Source of the DNA: Oxalobacteraceae bacterium OTU3CINTB1
GTDB lineage: Bacteria > Pseudomonadota > Gammaproteobacteria > Burkholderiales > Burkholderiaceae_D
Direction: 5' to 3'
Length of the DNA: 64,000 bases
Assembly: GCA_024123955.1 (NCBI GenBank)
Contig: CP099652.1
Coordinates: forward strand, 682,001-746,000
Part shown: positions 26,593 through 36,101 of the stretch, in pieces
Numbering within the stretch: the first letter of the stretch is position 1
Layout: every line of letters starts with the position of its first letter
Program-made: the position numbers and the translations under genes
The notes under the pieces: model-generated
Told to the model about the DNA's origin: nothing
What the model saw: only the letters and a program-made list of their open reading frames with translations
Database searches by the model: none

Positions 26593-27668
26593 TGCGGGCG
26601 CGTCGGAACCCACGGCGCCAGCGTGGCGTCGCCGTCATCACGGCGCTGCTGCTGACGACCCTGGCCGTCACCATCGTCACCAGCCTGTTCTGGCAGCAGC
26701 AGGTGCAGGTGCGCTCGATGGAAAACCAGCGGCTGCAACTGCAAACCCGCTGGATCGTGCGCGGCGCGCTGGACTTGAGCCGGCTGATCCTGTTCCAGGA
26801 CTTCCTCGATTCGGGGAGCTTTACGCGCCTGAACGGCATCTGGTCGACGCCGCTGGAAGAGACCCGGCTGGACGACTACGTCGAGCGCGAGCGCCAGGAA
26901 GGCGAGGATTTCAACGCCACCTTGTCGGGCAAAATTGTCGATGCGCAGTCGCGTTACAATCTCGCCAACCTGGCCACCGCCCGGGTGCCGGACAAGGCGC
27001 AGATCGGCGTGCTCCAACGCCTCTTGACAAATCTGCAATTAGACCCGAATCTGGCGCAACAGGTAGCGATGCAGGTGGCGATGACGCAGCCGGTCCAGAC
27101 CGCGTCAGGGGGCGGCGCACCCGGCACCGGCACCGGCACCGGCGGCACCGGAACCACGGGCACCGGAGCCACCGGCACCGGAGGCACCGGCGGCAGTGGC
27201 ACGACCGGGACCGGCGCACCGCCGGGTACGGTGCCGGTATCGGGTAGCGTCGAGCCGATGGGCTTCGTCCGGTTGGAGGATTTGCTGTCGGTGAGCGGTT
27301 TCACGCCGCAGGCGATCGAGCGGCTGCGCGAGTTTGTCATCGTTCTGCCGCAGCCGACCAAGGTCAACGTGAACACCGCGCCGCCGGAGCTGATCGCGGC
27401 GCTGGTGCCGGGGCTGTCCCTAGGCGACGCGGCGGCCATGGTCAATACCCGCAAGGGCGCTTATTATCGGGATATGACCAATTTCACGTCGCAACCGCAG
27501 ATGGGCGCGGCGCAGCGCCAGACGGCGGTTGAGGTGGCCATCAAAAGCGACTATTTCCTGGCCTTCAGCCAGGTCAAGCTGGACCGCGCGGCGCTGGACA
27601 CGGTGTCGCTGCTGTCGCGGGCGCAGGGGACGGGCCTCACCACGGTCGTATGGATACGGGAAAACTAG
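26592..27668 (+). CDS. gspK: T2SS tip pseudopilin GspK
   Basis: 358 aa from ATG 26592. Leader ending RQRG, then VAVITALLLTTLAVTIVTSL; as usual for GspK the Glu+5 is absent. The large alpha-domain includes SRYNLANLAT and the helix-hairpin pair VNVNTAPPELIAALVPGLSL. A low-complexity insert of about 40 residues made of Gly and Thr (positions about 170-215) interrupts it, encoded by ACCGGC-type repeats; it presumably forms a flexible surface loop. GspK caps the pseudopilus. Tightly coupled to gspJ. Confidence 0.93.
   Translation: MRARRNPRRQRGVAVITALLLTTLAVTIVTSLFWQQQVQVRSMENQRLQLQTRWIVRGALDLSRLILFQDFLDSGSFTRLNGIWSTPLEETRLDDYVERERQEGEDFNATLSGKIVDAQSRYNLANLATARVPDKAQIGVLQRLLTNLQLDPNLAQQVAMQVAMTQPVQTASGGGAPGTGTGTGGTGTTGTGATGTGGTGGSGTTGTGAPPGTVPVSGSVEPMGFVRLEDLLSVSGFTPQAIERLREFVIVLPQPTKVNVNTAPPELIAALVPGLSLGDAAAMVNTRKGAYYRDMTNFTSQPQMGAAQRQTAVEVAIKSDYFLAFSQVKLDRAALDTVSLLSRAQGTGLTTVVWIREN
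27107..27240 (+). repeat. ACCGGC/ACCGGA tandem repeat inside gspK
   Basis: Irregular short repeats of GGCACCGGCACC type encode alternating Gly-Thr with a few Ala, Ser and Pro. Such tracts expand and contract by slippage, but in-frame changes would only alter a loop. It lies within gspK and does not break the frame. Confidence 0.75.
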
Positions 27669-27705
27669 AGCAGCGAATGAGAGCGATCAACGAAAGCGAG
27701 ACCCT

Positions 27706-28956
27706 TTGAGTACATTATTTATCCGCTATCCGGCCAAGGCCAGCGTCGACAGCGGCGCCGCCCAGACCTGCCCGTTCGCGCTGGTCGGCGACGGCGGCCA
27801 CCTGGAGCGGCAGGGCACGTCGCCGCTGGGCAACCTGGGGGACCTGATCGCCGCCTCGCGCCGTGTGGTGCTGATGCTGGCCGCCTCGGACGCGACCTTG
27901 CTGCGCGTGAAGGCGCCGCCGCTGTCGGCCTCGCGCCTGAAGGCGGCGCTGCCGGCGCTGGTCGAGGAACAAGTGCTGGGCGACACGGCCGATTGCGTGC
28001 TGGCCGCCGGCGCGGCCGACGCCGACGGCGTGCGCACCGTCGCCGTGGTCCAGCGCGCCTGGCTGGAGGTGCTGGTCAAGGCGCTGCTGGCGCAGGGCGC
28101 GCACAGCGTCTCGGTGCTGCCGATGCAGCTGTGCCTGCCGTTCCAGCCTGGATCGGTCTCGGCCGCGCTGAGCCTGGGCGAGGCCGGCTACGAGCTGATC
28201 CTGCGCCGCTCGCAATACGACGGCATGGGCCTGGCGTTGCCGGCCGAGCCGGTGGCGGCGCTGCACACCTTGCGCGCGATGGCCGGCGACGAGCCGGTCA
28301 CGTTGTACCTGTCGCAGGAGCAAATGAAGCAGTTCGAGCCGCTGATGGCCGATACGGCCACGGCGCCGCACGGCATCAGCCTGGCCGAGGATCACTGGCA
28401 GCATTGGGTGGCGGCGTCGCGCTCGGCCGGGCTGGACCTGGCGCCGGCGCTGGGCGCGGCCGGCGCCTCGGCGCGCGAATGGCAACGCTGGCGCTGGCCG
28501 CTGCGCATCGCCGCGCTGGCGCTGCTGGTCAACGTGGTGGGGCTGAACGTCGAATGGATGCGCCTCAAGCGCGAAGCCAACGAAGTGCGCCTGGCCATGA
28601 TGCAAACCTTCAAGGCGGCCTATCCGAAGGAAACCGTGATCCTCGACCCGGTCGCGCAAATGCGCAAGAACATTTCGCTGGCCAAGGCCGACGACGGCCA
28701 GGCCGCGCCCGACGGCTTCATCGCCATGAGCGCCAACCTGGCCGAGGCGCTGAGCGTGTTGCCCAAGCGCGATGTGATCGCTACGTTGGATTATAGGGAA
28801 CGCGCTCTGCAGGCCAAGGTCAAACCTAATACCGTCGACGCCGCCGCGATGACGCAAATTCGCGCCGCGTTGCAGGCCCGCAAGCTGGAATTGACGGAAG
28901 CCAATCCCGGCACCTGGCAAATCCGCGTCGCCAGCACCGGCGGGGCCAAACCATGA
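27706..28956 (+). CDS. gspL: T2SS inner-membrane platform protein GspL
   Basis: 416 aa from TTG 27706 (LSTLFIRYPA); no ATG suits this N-terminus. The cytoplasmic actin-like domain (about 1-270) is followed by one membrane helix (LRIAALALLVNVVGLNVEWM) and a periplasmic ferredoxin-like domain. GspL links the ATPase GspE to GspM and the pseudopilus. Its TGA overlaps the ATG of a 21-codon mini-ORF that leads into gspM, an unusual junction described separately. Confidence 0.93.
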   Translation: MSTLFIRYPAKASVDSGAAQTCPFALVGDGGHLERQGTSPLGNLGDLIAASRRVVLMLAASDATLLRVKAPPLSASRLKAALPALVEEQVLGDTADCVLAAGAADADGVRTVAVVQRAWLEVLVKALLAQGAHSVSVLPMQLCLPFQPGSVSAALSLGEAGYELILRRSQYDGMGLALPAEPVAALHTLRAMAGDEPVTLYLSQEQMKQFEPLMADTATAPHGISLAEDHWQHWVAASRSAGLDLAPALGAAGASAREWQRWRWPLRIAALALLVNVVGLNVEWMRLKREANEVRLAMMQTFKAAYPKETVILDPVAQMRKNISLAKADDGQAAPDGFIAMSANLAEALSVLPKRDVIATLDYRERALQAKVKPNTVDAAAMTQIRAALQARKLELTEANPGTWQIRVASTGGAKP

Positions 28957-29018
28957 GCAGCGCCATGAGCATCACGATGAATGGAACCATGAACAGAACC
29001 ATGAGCACAACGGCATGA
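28953..29018 (+). CDS. 21-aa coupling mini-ORF between gspL and gspM
   Basis: The reading frame ATG 28953 to TGA 29018 encodes 21 residues (MSSAMSITMNGTMNRTMSTT, then A). It overlaps the gspL stop by ATGA and the gspM start by another ATGA. The first four blocks are exact 12-nt units, each beginning with ATGA, giving Met every fourth codon; a 14-nt unit follows. No protein function is suggested. It may simply carry ribosomes from gspL to gspM by termination-reinitiation, or be a tandem-duplication by-product without translation. Confidence 0.45.
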   Translation: MSSAMSITMNGTMNRTMSTTA

Positions 29019-29527
29019 GCAAACTCGATCAAACGATACAGGACTACCGCGCCCGCGCGTCGGCCTTCTGGCTGGCGCGCACCGAGCAGGAGCGTCGCCT
29101 GCTGGCCATCGGCGGCGTCGTGGTCGTGCTGGGGTTGTTCTACGGCGTGCTGCTGTCGCCGGCGCTCGAGGGCCGCGAGAAGCTGAGCAAGGAGTTGCCG
29201 GTGCTGCGCCAGCAGGCCGCCGAGTTGCAGGCGATGGCGCTGGAGGCGGCCGCCTTGCGCGGCCAGAACACCATCGAGCCGACGCCGATGACGCGCGAGA
29301 GCCTGACGGCCGGCCTGGCCGCGCGCGGCCTGACGGCGCAGTCGGTCAACATCACCGGCGAATACGCCAAGGTGCAGCTCAACAACGTGGCCTTCGCCGG
29401 CATCGTCGTCTGGCTGGACGCGGTGCGCAACGAAAGCCGCATCGCCGTCCAGGACGCCAATTTCACGGCCCAGGACACGGCCGGCATGGTCAACGCCACC
29501 CTGACTTTGCGCCAGGGCGCGCGATGA
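29015..29527 (+). CDS. gspM: T2SS inner-membrane protein GspM
   Basis: 170 aa. A cytoplasmic N-terminus (FWLARTEQERRLLAIGG), one membrane helix (about 31-49) and a periplasmic ferredoxin-like domain match GspM (Pfam T2SSM). It dimerises with GspL in the assembly platform. The start lies inside the stop of the mini-ORF, so expression may depend on coupling. gspN follows after 28 nt. Confidence 0.93.
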   Translation: MSKLDQTIQDYRARASAFWLARTEQERRLLAIGGVVVVLGLFYGVLLSPALEGREKLSKELPVLRQQAAELQAMALEAAALRGQNTIEPTPMTRESLTAGLAARGLTAQSVNITGEYAKVQLNNVAFAGIVVWLDAVRNESRIAVQDANFTAQDTAGMVNATLTLRQGAR

Positions 29528-29555
29528 GCGTGCGGCTTGCGCAAAAAGGCCATGC

Positions 29556-30329
29556 ATGAAGCGCGCCGTGCTATGGTTGCTGACCATCGCGCTCAGCGTG
29601 CTGATCACCCTGGCGGTGTTCTTTCCTGCCACGTGGCTCGGTGCCATCGTCGAGCAGCGCACCGGTGGCCGTTTGACCTTGGGCGACGCGCAGGGTACGC
29701 TGTGGCGCGGCTCGGCCTTCATCGGCGGCGCGGCCGGCGGCAATCGGCCGGTCACGCCGTTGCTGCCGGGACGTTTCAGCTGGAAGATCTCGCCGCTGGC
29801 GCTGGTCGGCATGGTCGACCTGCGGCTCGACAACGGCGAGGCGCTGGCGCAGCCGGTGACGTTCCGCGGCAGCTGGTCGCAGTGGCAACTCAGTCCGTCG
29901 GCGCTGCTGTTGCCGGCGCAGGGCCTGGCCGGCCTGGGCGCGCCGCTCAACACGCTGGCGCCGAGCGGCATCATGCGCCTGTCGTGGACCGCGCTGGAGC
30001 TGGCGCTGCAAGACCGCCAGATCGCCGTCAACGGCCGCACCACGCTGGAGATGACGGACATGTCGTCGCGGCTGGCGCCGGTCAGCCCGCTGGGCAGCTA
30101 CACGCTGGCGCTCGACTGGCGCGGCCAGCAGGCCGCCTTGACGCTCGATTCCGTCAAGGGGCCGCTGTTGCTGAGCGGACGCGGCAACCTGAATAATGGC
30201 CGCCTGCAGTTTTCCGGGCAGGCGGAGGCGGCAAAGGGATACGAAGACACGCTGGCCAATCTGTTGAATTTGCTCGGCCAGCGCCGTCCCGGCAGCGACC
30301 GCAACGTCATCGCTTTAGAGGTCCGCTAA
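29556..30329 (+). CDS. gspN: T2SS protein GspN
   Basis: 257 aa. One N-terminal membrane segment (MKRAVLWLLTIALSVLITLA) and a periplasmic beta-rich domain with the family phrase GRLTLGDAQGTLWRGSAFI. GspN is present only in some T2SS and its exact role is unsettled. A REP-type palindrome begins 8 nt after the stop, between this gene and gspD. Confidence 0.92.
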   Translation: MKRAVLWLLTIALSVLITLAVFFPATWLGAIVEQRTGGRLTLGDAQGTLWRGSAFIGGAAGGNRPVTPLLPGRFSWKISPLALVGMVDLRLDNGEALAQPVTFRGSWSQWQLSPSALLLPAQGLAGLGAPLNTLAPSGIMRLSWTALELALQDRQIAVNGRTTLEMTDMSSRLAPVSPLGSYTLALDWRGQQAALTLDSVKGPLLLSGRGNLNNGRLQFSGQAEAAKGYEDTLANLLNLLGQRRPGSDRNVIALEVR

Positions 30330-30337
30330 GCTTTCCC

Positions 30338-30371
30338 GTAGGGCGGATTAGCGCGTAGCGCGTAATCCGCC
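30338..30371. repeat. GTAG-type REP palindrome
   Basis: GTAGGGCGGATTA and its partner TAATCCGCC (30342-30350 with 30363-30371) form one hairpin beginning with the GTAG tetranucleotide typical of REP sequences. A two-hairpin version of the same family is at 59419-59513. Lying inside the T2SS operon, it could modulate mRNA stability between gspN and gspD. Confidence 0.78.
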
Positions 30372-30441
30372 ATAAGCCGCCGCCGACATGGTTATATTTA
30401 GTTTCAATCGTGGTTACAACACTAGATACAAAGTTCAGACA

Positions 30442-32742
30442 ATGAAAAAACAGTCCGTGAGCAAATCCAATCTTCCCGCGCTGCGCCGCCTGAGCGCGGG
30501 TGCGATGCTGTGCTGCGCGCTCGGCGCCGTGCCGACCACCGGGCTGCTGTGGCCGGCCCTGGCCCACGCCGCCGCCGATGACGCCGCGCTGAACTTTGTC
30601 GGCGCCGACATCGAGTCGGTGATCAAGGCCGTCGGCCACTACACCAACATCACCTTCGTCATCGACCCGCGCGTCAAGGGCACGATTACCCTGGTGTCGG
30701 AAAAGTCGATCAGCAAGTCTCAGGCGTTCAGCCTGCTGACCTCGGCGCTGCGCCTGCAAGGCTACGCCGTCGTCAGCGGCGACGGCTACGCCAAGGTGGT
30801 GCCGGAGGCGGACGCCAAGCTGCAGTCGGGCCCGACCCAGATCGGCTCGGCGCCGACGCAGATCAAGGGCGACCAGATCGTCAGCCAGATCTTCCACCTG
30901 AACTACGAATCGGCCGGCAACGTCGTCACCGTGCTGCGGCCGCTCATTTCGCCCAACAACACCATCAACGCCAACCCGGGCAACAACACGGTGGTGATCA
31001 CCGACTACGCGGACAACCTCAAGCGCCTGGCCAAGATCATCTCCGCGCTGGACGCGCCGGCCACGGCCGACCTCGACGTGATCCCGGTGCGTTACGCCAT
31101 CGCCAGCGACCTGGCCTCGATGGTCAACAAGCTGATGGATGCGGGCGGCGGCGGTGGCGCGCCGGGCGCCGGCGGCGGTGATGCCGGCCGGGTCAACGTG
31201 CTGGCCGATCCGCGCACCAACTCGCTGATCCTGCGGGCGCCGTCGGCGGCCCGCTCCAACCTGGCCAAGTCGCTGATCGCCAAGCTCGACCAGCCGACCC
31301 AGGAACTGGGCAACGTCCACGTGGTCTACCTGAAGAACGCCGAGGCGACCAAGCTGGCGCAGACCCTGCGCGCGCTGGTGTCGGGCGACACCTCGTCGAC
31401 CAACCAGCAGGGCGGCACGGGCACCGGCACCGGCCAGGGCAACCAGGGCGGCCAGAGCAGCAACACCGGCGGCTTCGGCGGCCAGAGCAGCGGCAGCTCG
31501 GCCAGCGGCGGCAGCACGGGGCCGACCAATCCTCTGCTGACCGGCAACAACAATTCGCAGCAACAGCCGGGCGGCGGCGGCCAGGCCGGCTATATCCAGG
31601 CCGACGCCACCACCAACACCTTGATCATCACGGCGCCGGAATCGGTCTACCGCAACCTGCGCGCCGTCATCGACCAGCTCGACGTGCGCCGCGCCCAGGT
31701 CTATATCGAATCGCTGATCGTCGAAGTGACGTCCGACAAGGCCTCCGAGTTCGGCGTGCAATGGCTCGGCGCCACCGGCAATGGCGACTCCAAGTACCGC
31801 GTCGGCGGCCTGCAGCAATCGTCGATCGGCGGCACCAACATCAGCAACCTGGCCGGCGCGCTGCTCAACAACAGCAGCGGGACGACGACGCAAATCCCGT
31901 CGCTGGGCGGTGGCCTGACGGTGGGCCTGTTCAAGCAGGTCGCCGGCGGCCTCGGCCTGGGCCTGCTGGCGCGCTCGCTGGAGTCCGACGGCAACGCCAA
32001 CGTGTTGTCGACGCCAAACATGATTACGCTCGACAACGAGCTGGCGACGATCTCGGTCGGCCAGAACGTGCCGATCCTGACCGGTCAGTTCACCACCACG
32101 TCCGGCACCAACAGCAATCCGTTCCAGACCATCGACCGCAAGGAAGTGGGCCTGACGTTGAAAGTGCGCCCGCAGATTTCCGAAGGCGGTACCATCAAGC
32201 TGGCGATCTATCATGAGACGTCGAGCGTCGACAAATCGACGTTGACGAACACCGCCGGCATTACCATCAACAAGCGGGTGATCGAGAACAATGTGATCGC
32301 CGACGACGGCCAGATCATCGTGCTCGGCGGCCTGATCGAGGACACCGAGGGCGACAGCACCGACAAGACGCGCGGCCTGGGCGACATCCCGATCATCGGC
32401 AACCTGTTCAAGTACCAGACGCGCAGCCGCAAGAAGACCAACCTGATGGTGTTCCTGCGCCCGGTCGTGATCCGCAACCAGGAGCAGAGCACCAGCCTGG
32501 CCACCGACCGCTACGACTACATGCGCTCGTCGCAGGAGGCGATCAAGCCGCCGCAGAGCGTGCTGGTCGAGGATCTGGGCCAGCCGGTGCTGCCGGCGCT
32601 GCAAAACGGCGTGCTCAGTGGCGGCGGCGTGGTCGCCAAGCCGATTCCGCAGGCGCCGATTCCACGCGTGCCGGGCCGCGCCGACAATGTGCAGCCGCAA
32701 CCGCAACCGCAGCAGCAACCCCAGCAGCAACCCCAGCAGTGA
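30442..32742 (+). CDS. gspD: T2SS outer-membrane secretin GspD
   Basis: 766 aa from ATG 30442. A signal peptide (about 1-45, ending ALAHA) is followed by N0 (LNFVGADIESVIKAVGHYT), N1-N3 domains with a Gly/Ser/Asn-rich insert (about 330-390), and the secretin core VPILTGQF, KEVGLTLKVRPQIS, VLGGLIEDTEGD. The C-terminus has QPQPQQQPQQQPQQ repeats. Fifteen subunits form the gated outer-membrane channel. No pilotin gene is nearby. About 110 nt with a REP element separates it from gspN, so an internal promoter is possible. Confidence 0.97.
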   Translation: MKKQSVSKSNLPALRRLSAGAMLCCALGAVPTTGLLWPALAHAAADDAALNFVGADIESVIKAVGHYTNITFVIDPRVKGTITLVSEKSISKSQAFSLLTSALRLQGYAVVSGDGYAKVVPEADAKLQSGPTQIGSAPTQIKGDQIVSQIFHLNYESAGNVVTVLRPLISPNNTINANPGNNTVVITDYADNLKRLAKIISALDAPATADLDVIPVRYAIASDLASMVNKLMDAGGGGGAPGAGGGDAGRVNVLADPRTNSLILRAPSAARSNLAKSLIAKLDQPTQELGNVHVVYLKNAEATKLAQTLRALVSGDTSSTNQQGGTGTGTGQGNQGGQSSNTGGFGGQSSGSSASGGSTGPTNPLLTGNNNSQQQPGGGGQAGYIQADATTNTLIITAPESVYRNLRAVIDQLDVRRAQVYIESLIVEVTSDKASEFGVQWLGATGNGDSKYRVGGLQQSSIGGTNISNLAGALLNNSSGTTTQIPSLGGGLTVGLFKQVAGGLGLGLLARSLESDGNANVLSTPNMITLDNELATISVGQNVPILTGQFTTTSGTNSNPFQTIDRKEVGLTLKVRPQISEGGTIKLAIYHETSSVDKSTLTNTAGITINKRVIENNVIADDGQIIVLGGLIEDTEGDSTDKTRGLGDIPIIGNLFKYQTRSRKKTNLMVFLRPVVIRNQEQSTSLATDRYDYMRSSQEAIKPPQSVLVEDLGQPVLPALQNGVLSGGGVVAKPIPQAPIPRVPGRADNVQPQPQPQQQPQQQPQQ

Positions 32743-32756
32743 GATGAGCCGACGAG

Positions 32757-34178
32757 ATGAGTAATCTTCTACCTTACGCCTTCGCCCGCGACTTCGTCGT
32801 GCTGGCGCAGCAGAGCGACGCCGCCGAGCACACGGTGGACGTCATGGTGTGCGGCGCCACGGCGCCGGCCGCCATCGCCGAGGTGTCGCGCCGTTTCGGC
32901 CGCATCCAGCTCAAGAGCATGACCCGGGCCGACCTCGAGACCGCCATCGCCACCGCCTATGCCAGCGCAGGCGGCAATGCCTCGATGGTGGCAGACGAGT
33001 TCGACGCGGAGCTCGACCTGACCAAGCTCCTGCAGGACGTGCCGGCGATCGAGGACTTGCTCGAATCGTCCGACGACGCGCCGGTGATCCGCATGATCAA
33101 CGCGCTGCTGACGCAGGCGCTGCGCGACAGCGCCTCCGACATCCACATCGAGCCGTTCGAGCAAACCTCGGTGGTGCGCTTCCGGGTCGACGGGTCGCTG
33201 CGCGACATCGTGCGCCCGCGCAAGGCGATCCACGGCTCGCTGATCTCGCGTATCAAGATCATGGCGCAGCTCGACATCGCCGAGAAGCGCCTGCCGCAGG
33301 ACGGCCGCATCACCTTGCGCATCGGCGGCAAGCCGGTCGACGTGCGCGTCTCGACCCTGCCGACCGGGCATGGCGAGCGCGCCGTGCTGCGTCTGCTGGA
33401 CAAGGAGGCCGGCCGCCTCGACCTGAACCACCTGGGCATGAGCGAAACCATGCTGCCCAAGTTCGATGCCCTGATCAACCAGCCGCACGGCATCGTGCTG
33501 GTGACCGGGCCGACCGGCTCGGGCAAGACCACGACGTTATATGCGGCGCTGTCGCTGCTCAACGCGGCCACCACCAACATCATGACGGTGGAAGACCCGA
33601 TCGAGTACGACCTGAACGGCGTTGGCCAGACCCAGGTCAACCCGCGCATCGACATGACCTTCGCCAAGGCGCTGCGCGCGATTTTGCGCCAGGACCCGGA
33701 CGTGATCATGATCGGCGAGATCCGCGACCTGGAAACGGCGCAGATCGCCGTGCAGGCCTCGCTGACCGGTCACCTGGTGCTGGCGACCCTGCACACCAAC
33801 GACGCCGCCGCCGCCGTCACACGCCTGCTCGACATGGGGATCGAACCGTTCCTGCTGTCGTCGTCGCTGCTGGGGGTGCTGGCGCAGCGGCTGGTGCGCA
33901 AGCTGTGCGGCCACTGCAAGAGTTTCGACGGCCAGTTGTGGCACGCGGTCGGCTGCGAGCACTGCGGCCACACCGGCTACCAGGGCCGGGTCGGCGTCTA
34001 CGAATTCCTGGAGACGACGGAGCAGATCCGCGCCCAGATCCACAACCGCGCCTCGGAGGCCGAAGTCAAAGCGGCCGCCATCGGCAGCGGCATGCAAACC
34101 ATGCGCGACGACGGCGAGCGTTGGCTGGCCGCCGGCATCACCACGCAGGCCGAGTTGCTGCGCGTGACCAAAGACTAG
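32757..34178 (+). CDS. gspE: T2SS assembly ATPase GspE
   Basis: 473 aa. Order: N1E/N2E domain, Walker [10 protein letters not shown], Asp box, Walker B ([10 protein letters not shown]), His box ([13 protein letters not shown]) and a zinc-binding four-cysteine module ([12 protein letters not shown]...CEHCGHTGY). The hexamer powers pseudopilus growth at the cytoplasmic face through GspL and GspF. It starts 14 nt after gspD and gspF follows 10 nt later. Confidence 0.97.
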   Translation: MSNLLPYAFARDFVVLAQQSDAAEHTVDVMVCGATAPAAIAEVSRRFGRIQLKSMTRADLETAIATAYASAGGNASMVADEFDAELDLTKLLQDVPAIEDLLESSDDAPVIRMINALLTQALRDSASDIHIEPFEQTSVVRFRVDGSLRDIVRPRKAIHGSLISRIKIMAQLDIAEKRLPQDGRITLRIGGKPVDVRVSTLPTGHGERAVLRLLDKEAGRLDLNHLGMSETMLPKFDALINQPHGIVLVTGPTGSGKTTTLYAALSLLNAATTNIMTVEDPIEYDLNGVGQTQVNPRIDMTFAKALRAILRQDPDVIMIGEIRDLETAQIAVQASLTGHLVLATLHTNDAAAAVTRLLDMGIEPFLLSSSLLGVLAQRLVRKLCGHCKSFDGQLWHAVGCEHCGHTGYQGRVGVYEFLETTEQIRAQIHNRASEAEVKAAAIGSGMQTMRDDGERWLAAGITTQAELLRVTKD

Positions 34179-34188
34179 GCCGACAACG

Positions 34189-35409
34189 ATGCCCGCATTC
34201 CGCTATGAAGCCGTCGACGCCGGCGGCGCCACCAAAAAAGGCGTGCTCAACTCCGACAGCGCGCGTTCGGCGCGCTCCGAGCTGCGCACGCTGGGGCTGG
34301 TGCCGCTGAAGGTCGACGCCATCGCCGCGCAGATCGACGCCGCCGGCGTGGCCAAGAGCCGCGGCTTCGGCGAACGGCTGTCGACCACCGAGCTGGCGCT
34401 GTTCACGCGTCAGCTGGCCAGTTTGCTCGAAGCCGGCCTGCCGCTGGAGCAAGCCTTCACCGCGCTGCTGGAACAGGCCGAGCGTCCTTACATGCGCGAC
34501 CTGATCGCCTCGATCCGCTCGGAGGTGATCGGCGGCGCCGCGCTGTCGGACGTGCTGGGACGCCATCCGCGCGACTTCGCCGAGATCTACCGCGCGCTGG
34601 TCGCCTCGGGCGAACAGATCGGCCAACTGTCGCGCGTGCTCTCGCGCCTGGCCGACTACATCGAGCGCCGCAACGCGCTGGTGCAAAAGGTGCGGCTGGC
34701 GTTCACCTACCCGGCCATCGTCACCGTGGTGGCGTTCTCGATCGTGATCTTCCTGCTGACCTATGTGGTGCCGCAGATCGTTTCCGTGTTCGCCAACACC
34801 AAGCAGAAGCTGCCGGTGCTGACCATCGTCATGCTGGCCGTGTCCGACTTCGTGCGCAACTACGGCATCGTGGTCGCGATCCTGCTGGTGGGAGCGTGGT
34901 TCATGTGGCGCCGGGCGCTGCAGAACCCGGTGCTGAAGCGCCGCTGGCACACCTGGCTGCTGACGGCGCCGCTGTACGGCAAGTTCGAGCGCAGCCTGAA
35001 CACGGCGCGCTTCGCCAGCACCTTGGCGATCACCACCGGCTCCGGCGTGCCGATTTTGCGCGCGCTGGAAACCAGCCGCGACACCTTGTCCAATGTCGCC
35101 ATGAAGGAGCTGGTCGAGGAGGCCAGCGACGCCGTGCGCGAGGGCGTGAGCCTGGCGCGCTCGCTGTCGGCGCAAAAGCATTTTCCGCCGATGCTGATCC
35201 ACATGATCCGCGCCGGCGAGATCACCGGCGAGCTGCCGGCCATGCTGGACCGCGCGGCCTCCGCGCAGGAGGCCGATCTGGAGCGGCGCACCCTGACCAT
35301 CGCCGGCCTGCTGGAGCCGGCGCTGATCCTGGCGATGGGCGTGGTGGTGCTGCTGATCGTGCTGGCGGTGCTGATGCCTATCATCGAAATCAATCAGCTG
35401 GTACGCTGA
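34189..35409 (+). CDS. gspF: T2SS inner-membrane platform protein GspF
   Basis: 406 aa, typical length. Two tandem T2SSF domains (TELALFTRQLASLLEAGLPL at about 64-83; FASTLAITTGSGVPILRALE at about 280-299) with three membrane helices. The opening PAFRYEAVDAGGATKKGVL is signature. It sits at the centre of the platform and couples GspE to the pseudopilus. Confidence 0.97.
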   Translation: MPAFRYEAVDAGGATKKGVLNSDSARSARSELRTLGLVPLKVDAIAAQIDAAGVAKSRGFGERLSTTELALFTRQLASLLEAGLPLEQAFTALLEQAERPYMRDLIASIRSEVIGGAALSDVLGRHPRDFAEIYRALVASGEQIGQLSRVLSRLADYIERRNALVQKVRLAFTYPAIVTVVAFSIVIFLLTYVVPQIVSVFANTKQKLPVLTIVMLAVSDFVRNYGIVVAILLVGAWFMWRRALQNPVLKRRWHTWLLTAPLYGKFERSLNTARFASTLAITTGSGVPILRALETSRDTLSNVAMKELVEEASDAVREGVSLARSLSAQKHFPPMLIHMIRAGEITGELPAMLDRAASAQEADLERRTLTIAGLLEPALILAMGVVVLLIVLAVLMPIIEINQLVR

Positions 35410-35420
35410 CAAGGGAAGTT

Positions 35421-36092
35421 ATGAAGCATGAATCTATGAAGCGTTTGCCACTGGTCGGCAGCGTGCTGGCCGTGGTGCTGCTGTCGGTGTCGCTGGCGTA
35501 CTGGGGCTTGCAGTTGTTCAAGCCGCCGCAGCGCGCGATCGCCGCGCCGCCGCCGCCGCCACCGATGGCGCTCAACCTGGACGCCGCCAAGGGCCTGTTC
35601 GGCGGCCAGATCTCGGTCGCCGCCGCCAGCAACTATCAGCTCAAGGGCGTGGTCGCTTCGAGCGGTGTCGGCAGCGCCGCCATCCTGGCGGTCGACAACA
35701 AGCCGGCGCTGGCGCTGGGAATCGGCAAGGAAGTGGTGCCGGGCGTGACCGTCAAGGAGGTGCATCCGAAGTATGTGCTGCTGTCCGAGGGCGGCGCCAT
35801 CAAGCGCATCGATTTGCCGAGCGACGCCGGCGCCACCAGTTCGGCGGGGCCGGCCGGCGGCCAGCCGTACCAGTCGATGCAGCCGATGCAGCAGGGATCG
35901 CCACCGCCGGCGCCCGTGCCGCCGCCATCGCCCGCGATGCAACCGGCTCCCGCGATGCAACCGGCGCCGGCGATGCAGCCAACGCCGCAGCAGCAACAGC
36001 AGCAACAGCAGCAACAGCAGCAGAATCCGCCGCGCTCCAGCAGCTCATCGACCACCATCGCGCCCGTTCCCGGCTTCGACCGTCAACAATAA
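35421..36092 (+). CDS. gspC: T2SS inner-membrane coupling protein GspC
   Basis: 223 aa from ATG 35421 with AGGGAAG just upstream. One membrane helix (LVGSVLAVVLLSVSLAYWGL), then the HR domain (YQLKGVVASSGVGSAAILAV...GVTVKEVHPKYVLL) that contacts GspD. The PDZ domain of longer GspC is missing; instead the C-terminus is a low-complexity tail with repeated PAPAMQ units and a run of about 12 glutamines. GspC usually heads the operon; here it is last, after gspF. Confidence 0.9.
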   Translation: MKHESMKRLPLVGSVLAVVLLSVSLAYWGLQLFKPPQRAIAAPPPPPPMALNLDAAKGLFGGQISVAAASNYQLKGVVASSGVGSAAILAVDNKPALALGIGKEVVPGVTVKEVHPKYVLLSEGGAIKRIDLPSDAGATSSAGPAGGQPYQSMQPMQQGSPPPAPVPPPSPAMQPAPAMQPAPAMQPTPQQQQQQQQQQQQNPPRSSSSSTTIAPVPGFDRQQ

Positions 36093-36101
36093 GAGAGGCT
36101 T

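Noticed and set aside
27107..27240. CRISPR-like repeat array
   Set aside because: The repeats are short, irregular, without spacers, and lie in frame inside gspK.
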